A stretch of DNA of 9,835 nucleotides from assembly GCA_902463835.1 (NCBI GenBank), contig CABQGZ010000088.1, forward strand, positions 1 through 9,835, given 5' to 3'. The position numbers and the translations under genes were made by a program. Below the pieces are notes generated by a model. That model was not told the origin of the DNA and made no database searches. It saw only the letters and a list, made by a program, of their open reading frames with translations. Below are positions 6,752 through 9,835 of the stretch, in pieces; the first letter of the stretch is position 1, and every line of letters begins with the position of its first letter. Origin of the DNA: an uncultured Lachnospiraceae bacterium. GTDB lineage: Bacteria > Bacillota > Clostridia > Lachnospirales > Lachnospiraceae.

Positions 6752-7066
6752 ATGACGGATATCGAAAAACTGAAAAAACTGACTGGGGAGAGCGACGAGG
6801 AATTGCTCTCCCTTTTGTTGGAAGAGGCAGAGGAGTTTGTGTTGTCATACACGAACCGCACACGGATTGTGTCTGGCCTGGATAAAGTTGTCCGGGATCT
6901 GGCAGTGGTTGTCTTGAACAGAATGGGTACAGAGGGTGAGACGGGCAGAAGCGAAGCTGGAGAAAGTTACAGCTTTGACAACGCCCCAAAGCATATCTAT
7001 GACACCCTCAATCTGTACCGGTTAGCGAGGGTTGGTGGACGTGCGCATGAGACGGCAGAGGATTGA
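6752..7066 (+). CDS. Head-tail connector protein (SPP1 gp15 / gp6-like)
   Basis: This 104-aa, mostly helical protein (TDIEKLKKLTGESDEELLSLLLEEAEEFVLSYTNRT..., then LDKVVRDLAVVVLNRMGTEGETGRSEAGESYSFDNAP) has the sequence pattern of the 'QLRG'/gp6-like DNA-packaging connector family: an N-terminal helix bundle, a conserved 'vrdlAvvvlnRmG.EG...rSeaGesysf' middle and a C-terminal helix. Such proteins form a ring under the portal after packaging. The ATG at 6752 follows AGGATG by eight bases; an in-frame GTG at 6743 would add three residues and lies inside that motif, so 6752 is preferred. The gene overlaps the next one by 20 bases. Confidence 0.85.
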   Translation: MTDIEKLKKLTGESDEELLSLLLEEAEEFVLSYTNRTRIVSGLDKVVRDLAVVVLNRMGTEGETGRSEAGESYSFDNAPKHIYDTLNLYRLARVGGRAHETAED

Positions 7067-7415
7067 GAAATTCTATCATAAGACCCGGATATCTGTGAAG
7101 GATTTGGAAGGCAATACATCCGTGACATACGGAGAGGCGAAGTTCTTTGACGGGGAGATATGGCCTGCTTCAGGAAAGGTGCAGGCAGAAATCTACGGAG
7201 ATCGGCTCTCTTATGTCCGTAATGTGCGGATACAAGGAAAGTATGAGATTGTGCAGGATGGAAACGGAATTATCCACTATAGATATCCGGACGGGCTTGA
7301 TATTGTGGAAAACGATGGTGTCTGCCTGTATGTTCCGGCAGAATCAGAGCCGGACTACCGCATACTTTCCATTAAACCATACCAGCCGCTTCGAATGGAG
7401 TGCATGAAGCTATGA
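7047..7415 (+). CDS. Head closure / head-tail adaptor protein
   Basis: This 122-aa, beta-rich protein is in the slot of SPP1 gp16-like head completion proteins. It starts MRRQRIEKFYHKTRISVKDLEG and contains GEIWPASGKVQAEIYGDRLSYVRNVRIQGKYEI, which reads as strands of a small barrel, and a C-terminal YRILSIKPYQPLRMECMKL strand. These proteins bind the connector ring and plug the filled head before the tail joins. The preferred start ATG 7047 follows GGTGGA by seven bases; an upstream TTG at 7032 is possible but has no better ribosome binding site. Family assignment rests on order, size and strand pattern, not on a single diagnostic motif. The gene overlaps the next by four bases (ATGA). Confidence 0.75.
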   Translation: MRRQRIEKFYHKTRISVKDLEGNTSVTYGEAKFFDGEIWPASGKVQAEIYGDRLSYVRNVRIQGKYEIVQDGNGIIHYRYPDGLDIVENDGVCLYVPAESEPDYRILSIKPYQPLRMECMKL

Positions 7416-7918
7416 TCAATGGATTGGAGAAGTTACTTAACCATATCGAACGTCTGGAGAATGTATCACTGGAGCGCCCGGTAGGTAAGGCGATTGGGTA
7501 TGTGCAGGCTGCGGCAAAGGAGAACTGTCCGACTGGGGACGGTGAACTGCGCAGCAGCATTTTCACAAAGGTGGAAATCCAGAACTGCGGTGAATCAGCA
7601 CAGGGTATTTGCTATACAAACAAATCATATGGTCCTTATGTAGAGTTTGGCACTGGGCCAAAAGGGCAGGAGGATCATAGCGGTATATCGCCACATGTAG
7701 ATGTTGCGTATTCGCAGTCGCCGTGGTGGATCCACGAGAGCCAGATTGACCGTAGTACAGCGGAAAAATATCATTGGTTCTATATTGACACCAAAGACGG
7801 AAGATTCTACCAATGTTCTGGACAACCTGCGCACCCGTTCATGTATCCGGCACTAAAAAACCACGAAGACGATGTGGTAAATATTATCCAGGATGATATC
7901 AGGAGGCAGTTGAGGTGA
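7412..7918 (+). CDS. HK97 gp10-family neck / tail completion protein
   Basis: This 168-aa protein has the two signatures of the HK97 gp10-like family: a YGPYVEFGTG motif (residues about 72-81) after a helical N-terminus with CPTGDGELRSSI, and QPAHPFMYPAL near the C-terminus before a final helix. Between them lies an unusually aromatic insert (PWWIHESQIDRS, KYHWFYIDTKDGRFYQCSG), about 60 residues longer than in compact family members. The protein acts at the head-tail joint or in tail completion in related phages. ATG 7412 overlaps the previous stop (ATGA) and is preferred to the in-frame GTG 7400, which sits within the GGAG that would serve ATG 7412 at 11 bases. Confidence 0.85.
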   Translation: MINGLEKLLNHIERLENVSLERPVGKAIGYVQAAAKENCPTGDGELRSSIFTKVEIQNCGESAQGICYTNKSYGPYVEFGTGPKGQEDHSGISPHVDVAYSQSPWWIHESQIDRSTAEKYHWFYIDTKDGRFYQCSGQPAHPFMYPALKNHEDDVVNIIQDDIRRQLR

Positions 7919-8274
7919 AGAATGTAAAAAGTGAAGTCTACCAGGCATTGTTGAAGGTCACGGAGAATGTGTCTGATTCCTACCCGCAGGATTGGAGAAA
8001 TATTCCGGCAATCCAGTATGCGGAGGAGGATAATAAGGTGTATGAGCGTACCGGAAACAGTGAGGATAAGGCCTATGTACGTTATCGTATTGATATATGG
8101 CACAACGTATCCACATCGGAAACGGCCTGTCTGGTGGACGAAAAAATAGCAGCCCTCGGGCTTGTGCGCACCCTGTGCCAGGACGTAAGCGACCCGAGCG
8201 GATTAAAACACAAGGTAATGCGGTACGAGGGCATTATCGACATGAACAGTGACATTGTATACTGGAACAATTAA
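7915..8274 (+). CDS. Tail terminator / tail completion protein
   Basis: This 119-aa protein starts at a GTG codon that overlaps the previous stop (GTGA), with a strong AGGAGG eight bases upstream (7901-7906), so the start is well supported. The sequence has an N-terminal helix (VKSEVYQALLKVTENV), a strand with IPAIQYAEEDNKVYERTG, then VRYRIDIWHNVST and a helix ETACLVDEKIAALGLVRTLCQD, ending in a strand YEGIIDMNSDIVYW. This alpha/beta order, and position before the tail tube gene, match SPP1 gp17 / lambda gpU-type proteins that cap the finished tail tube and mediate head-tail joining. No diagnostic residue motif was recognised, so the role depends on order and fold pattern. Confidence 0.75.
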   Translation: MKNVKSEVYQALLKVTENVSDSYPQDWRNIPAIQYAEEDNKVYERTGNSEDKAYVRYRIDIWHNVSTSETACLVDEKIAALGLVRTLCQDVSDPSGLKHKVMRYEGIIDMNSDIVYWNN

Positions 8275-8291
8275 AGAAAGGATGATGATAC

Positions 8292-8705
8292 ATGTTAGCA
8301 AATGGAGCAAAACTGGGCTACAAGAAAAAAAGTGCAACCGGTGATTATACAGACCTCCCTGGATTGAAAGAGATTCCGGACGTTGGTGTGGATCCGGAGA
8401 AAGTTGAGAATACAACTCTCACCGATCCGCACAAGATGTATGAAAACGGGATCGGCGATCTTGGGGACATGGTGTATAAGTTCAAATACGACAATACATC
8501 CGCAAACTCTCCATACCGTGTGATGCGTGAAGCAGAGGCCAGCAAAGAGGTGCTGACATTCCAGGAGCAACTGCAGGACGGACTGACCATTGAATATGAC
8601 GCGCAGGTATCTGTGAAACTGACCGGCGGAGCTGTTAACGGAGTGATTGATTTTGAACTGTCTATGGCTGTGCAGAGTGAATTTGACTTCACGGACCCGG
8701 CATAA
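8292..8705 (+). CDS. Major tail tube protein
   Basis: This 137-aa protein begins MLANGAKLGYKKKSATGDYTDLPGLKEIPDVGVDPEKVENTTLTD, the beginning typical of tail tube proteins of Firmicutes siphophages (phi13 / phage tail tube families), and continues as alternating beta-strands with GDMVYKFKYD and QVSVKLTGGAVNGVIDFELSMAVQSEFDF. The family forms hexameric rings stacked into the tail tube. It lacks the extra C-terminal Ig-like domain present in some relatives. AAAGGATG about nine bases upstream of ATG 8292 is the ribosome binding site. It is followed by the tail assembly chaperones and the tape measure gene, the canonical order. Confidence 0.9.
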   Translation: MLANGAKLGYKKKSATGDYTDLPGLKEIPDVGVDPEKVENTTLTDPHKMYENGIGDLGDMVYKFKYDNTSANSPYRVMREAEASKEVLTFQEQLQDGLTIEYDAQVSVKLTGGAVNGVIDFELSMAVQSEFDFTDPA

Positions 8706-8719
8706 GGAGGTAGAACGAT

Positions 8720-9163
8720 ATGGAATACAATAATAATCTTGGAGGCTTGGACGAAGATATCCAGGAAGAAAAAAAGGTGGTCTCTTTTGAAGAGGTGAAA
8801 AACACCAGAAAGCCATTTCATTATTGGAAGGTCGGAGATCGGGAATATCAGTTGAAGCTTAAAACGTCCATGATCTTGAAACTGGAAAATAAGTACCGTT
8901 GCAATATCTCTACGCTGATCGTAGGAGATGAAATCCCGCCGCTGGCAGTCATGCTCACGGTGATCCATGCGGCAATGTCCCCCTGGGAACACAACATTTC
9001 CTATGTGGATGTCCAGAAGATCTATGATAAATGGACAGAGGATGAAGGGAATCAGTACATGTTGTACACAAAGGTCGTGATCCCTTTGATGGCGGTGTCT
9101 GGTTTTTTTACGGAGAAGCAGGCCAAGACGCTGATCGATGCAGTGGAGGAGAACCTGGATTAA
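8720..9163 (+). CDS. Tail assembly chaperone, gpG-like
   Basis: This 147-aa protein lies between tail tube and tape measure, where lambda gpG-type chaperones occur. It has an acidic, disordered N-terminus (NNNLGGLDEDIQEEKK), then a helical body with REYQLKLKTSMILKLENKYRCNISTLI, PPLAVMLTVIHAAMSPWEH and a final ALIDAVEENLD-like helix. The ribosome binding site AAGGAGG is nine bases upstream. Near its 3' end the codons GGT TTT TTT ACG (9101-9112) form a slippery heptamer; most ribosomes continue in this frame to TAA 9161-9163 and make this protein, while a minority slip back one base to make the longer GT product. The chaperone coats the tape measure during tail assembly and is not expected in the virion. 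Confidence 0.87.
   Translation: MEYNNNLGGLDEDIQEEKKVVSFEEVKNTRKPFHYWKVGDREYQLKLKTSMILKLENKYRCNISTLIVGDEIPPLAVMLTVIHAAMSPWEHNISYVDVQKIYDKWTEDEGNQYMLYTKVVIPLMAVSGFFTEKQAKTLIDAVEENLD
9103..9109 (+). promoter_or_regulatory. Programmed -1 ribosomal frameshift site (T_TTT_TTT)
   Basis: Seven consecutive T (9103-9109) lie in phase with the upstream gene as T TTT TTT, the ideal X XXY YYZ heptamer for tandem tRNA slippage into the -1 frame. The -1 frame is open from here through the next gene without a stop. No clear strong stem is evident just downstream. This matches the G/GT arrangement known from lambda and many long-tailed phages. Confidence 0.85.
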
Positions 9164-9525
9164 TATCAGATCACATCAATGATTTGTATCATCAGGGGCT
9201 GGAATGCGGGATAAGGCCGGAGCAGTTCTGGTCTTATTCCATTCCAGAAGTTGCTGATATCATCGAAAGTTATCGAAAGAAGGAAGATGCCAGATACAAG
9301 GCCGATATCAGCTTGACATTCCTTATGGCTGATGTTGTCGCAAATCGTCTTGGACAGTTGTTCCCTGGATCAAAAATGGAACAAATCATGCCTTGGGATT
9401 GTTACCCAAAACTATTTGCCGATGAAAAGAAGCGGTACGAAGATAGCGCCCGAGAAGTAGAGTACGAGAATTATAAGGCACGCCGTATGGCGGCTATGCA
9501 GAAATTTAATCGATCAAGGAGGTGA
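9109..9525 (+). CDS. Tail assembly chaperone GT, -1 frameshift extension (gpT-like part)
   Basis: This frame has no credible start of its own: the first possible start is a TTG at 9184 without a ribosome binding site. The reading frame runs open upstream, however, from the T-run at 9103-9109. A -1 slip would give a fusion of the first 130 residues of the preceding chaperone with 138 residues from this frame, joining ...VSGFF to YGEAGQDADRC and continuing into ISDHINDLYHQGLECGIRPEQFWSYSIPEV. The fused protein would be about 268 aa. The T domain is helical and basic at its end (ARRMAAMQKFNRSRR). In lambda the T part brings tail tube subunits to the tape measure-chaperone complex. The stop at 9523-9525 lies inside the AAGGAGGTGAT ribosome binding site of the tape measure gene. 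Confidence 0.82.
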   Translation, partial: YGEAGQDADRCSGGEPGLISDHINDLYHQGLECGIRPEQFWSYSIPEVADIIESYRKKEDARYKADISLTFLMADVVANRLGQLFPGSKMEQIMPWDCYPKLFADEKKRYEDSAREVEYENYKARRMAAMQKFNRSRR

Positions 9526-9529
9526 TGGA

Positions 9530-9835
9530 ATGAGTGAAAAGACAGTGGAGCGGTTGCGGGTTGTGATAGACGCAACCACAAATCCGTTGCGGGAAGAAAT
9601 GCAGAAGATACGGAATGCGCTTAAGGAAGCTACCAAGGAGATTGATGCACAAAAGGCGGCCATGCGAAAGGCGATGGAGGAACAGACCGCCCCAATTCGG
9701 AAGGTGCGGGAGCAGATGAAGGGTGTATCTGAATCTATTAGAGCTGCAAGCAAGGTCAATGTGGGTGGCGGCCAATTTCGCAATATGCAAAAGGAGATTG
9801 AAGCCACCGAAAAGCAACTGCAAAAACTAATTGAT
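9530..9835 (+). CDS. Tape measure protein, N-terminal part (runs off the window)
   Basis: An open frame from ATG 9530 continues to the window end without a stop (102 codons). The start follows AAGGAGGTGAT (9516-9526). The product begins MSEKTVERLRVVIDATTNPLREEM and continues with heptad-like helices (IRNALKEATKEIDAQKAAMRKAMEEQ, MKGVSESIRAASKVN). The 'vvIda.t.plr.em..i' start and the uninterrupted coiled-coil character are those of tape measure proteins, whose length sets tail length and which are ejected to help DNA delivery. Its position straight after the G/GT chaperones supports this. The gene should be one of the longest in the phage; the membrane segments and any lysozyme or peptidase domains would lie outside the window. 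Confidence 0.9.
   Translation, partial: MSEKTVERLRVVIDATTNPLREEMQKIRNALKEATKEIDAQKAAMRKAMEEQTAPIRKVREQMKGVSESIRAASKVNVGGGQFRNMQKEIEATEKQLQKLID

Noticed and set aside
9184..9525. Independent gene starting with TTG at 9184
   Set aside because: No ribosome binding site precedes it, and the frame is open back to an in-phase slippery heptamer, so it is better read as the frameshift extension of the tail chaperone.
1..9835. tRNA, CRISPR array, insertion sequence, integrase or attachment site
   Set aside because: Reading both strands showed no cloverleaf, regular spacer-repeat pattern, transposase or recombinase; the window is filled by phage structural genes.

Overview
The window is the packaging, head and proximal tail part of a tailed-phage (siphovirus) morphogenesis operon. 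It may be a prophage or a free phage. All genes are on the + strand, tightly packed and often overlapping by 4 to 35 bases. Strong Shine-Dalgarno sequences (AGGAGG and AAGGAGGTGAT types), about 45-50% GC, and protein types resembling those of gut Clostridia siphophages suggest a Firmicutes host, probably a Lachnospiraceae-like bacterium. This host call is an inference. No integrase, attachment site, lysis or repressor gene lies in the window, so lifestyle cannot be decided.

Layout from left to right. The tail end of the terminase small subunit (to 143) overlaps the large terminase (115-1401). The SPP1 gp6-like portal (1414-2799) and a MuF/SPP1 gp7-type minor head protein (2792-4366) follow. 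The minor head protein is about 524 aa, with a long C-terminal extension after its MuF domain. A small AT-rich gene (4372-4605) follows it at once. The pair looks like a capsid-borne polymorphic toxin with a cognate immunity gene. Next come a structured intergenic RNA region, a 55-aa phage protein (4666-4833) and a second related hairpin. The scaffold gene (4992-5684) carries an N-terminal NLQFFA motif, like the one cut by the Firmicutes protease Prp in ribosomal protein L27. Then come the major capsid protein (5702-6739), four small head-tail connector and completion genes (6752-8274), the tail tube protein (8292-8705), a pair of tail assembly chaperone genes joined by a T_TTT_TTT slippery heptamer (8720-9525), and the start of the tape measure gene (9530 to the window end).

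How the genes work together: terminase drives DNA through the portal into a procapsid built from capsid, scaffold and MuF protein. The connector genes close the filled head and join it to the tail. The G/GT chaperones coat the tape measure so that tube protein polymerises to the right length. The least conventional parts are the MuF C-terminal cargo domain with its neighbour gene, the attenuator-like alternating hairpins at 4604-4651, and the related hairpin at 4864-4904.
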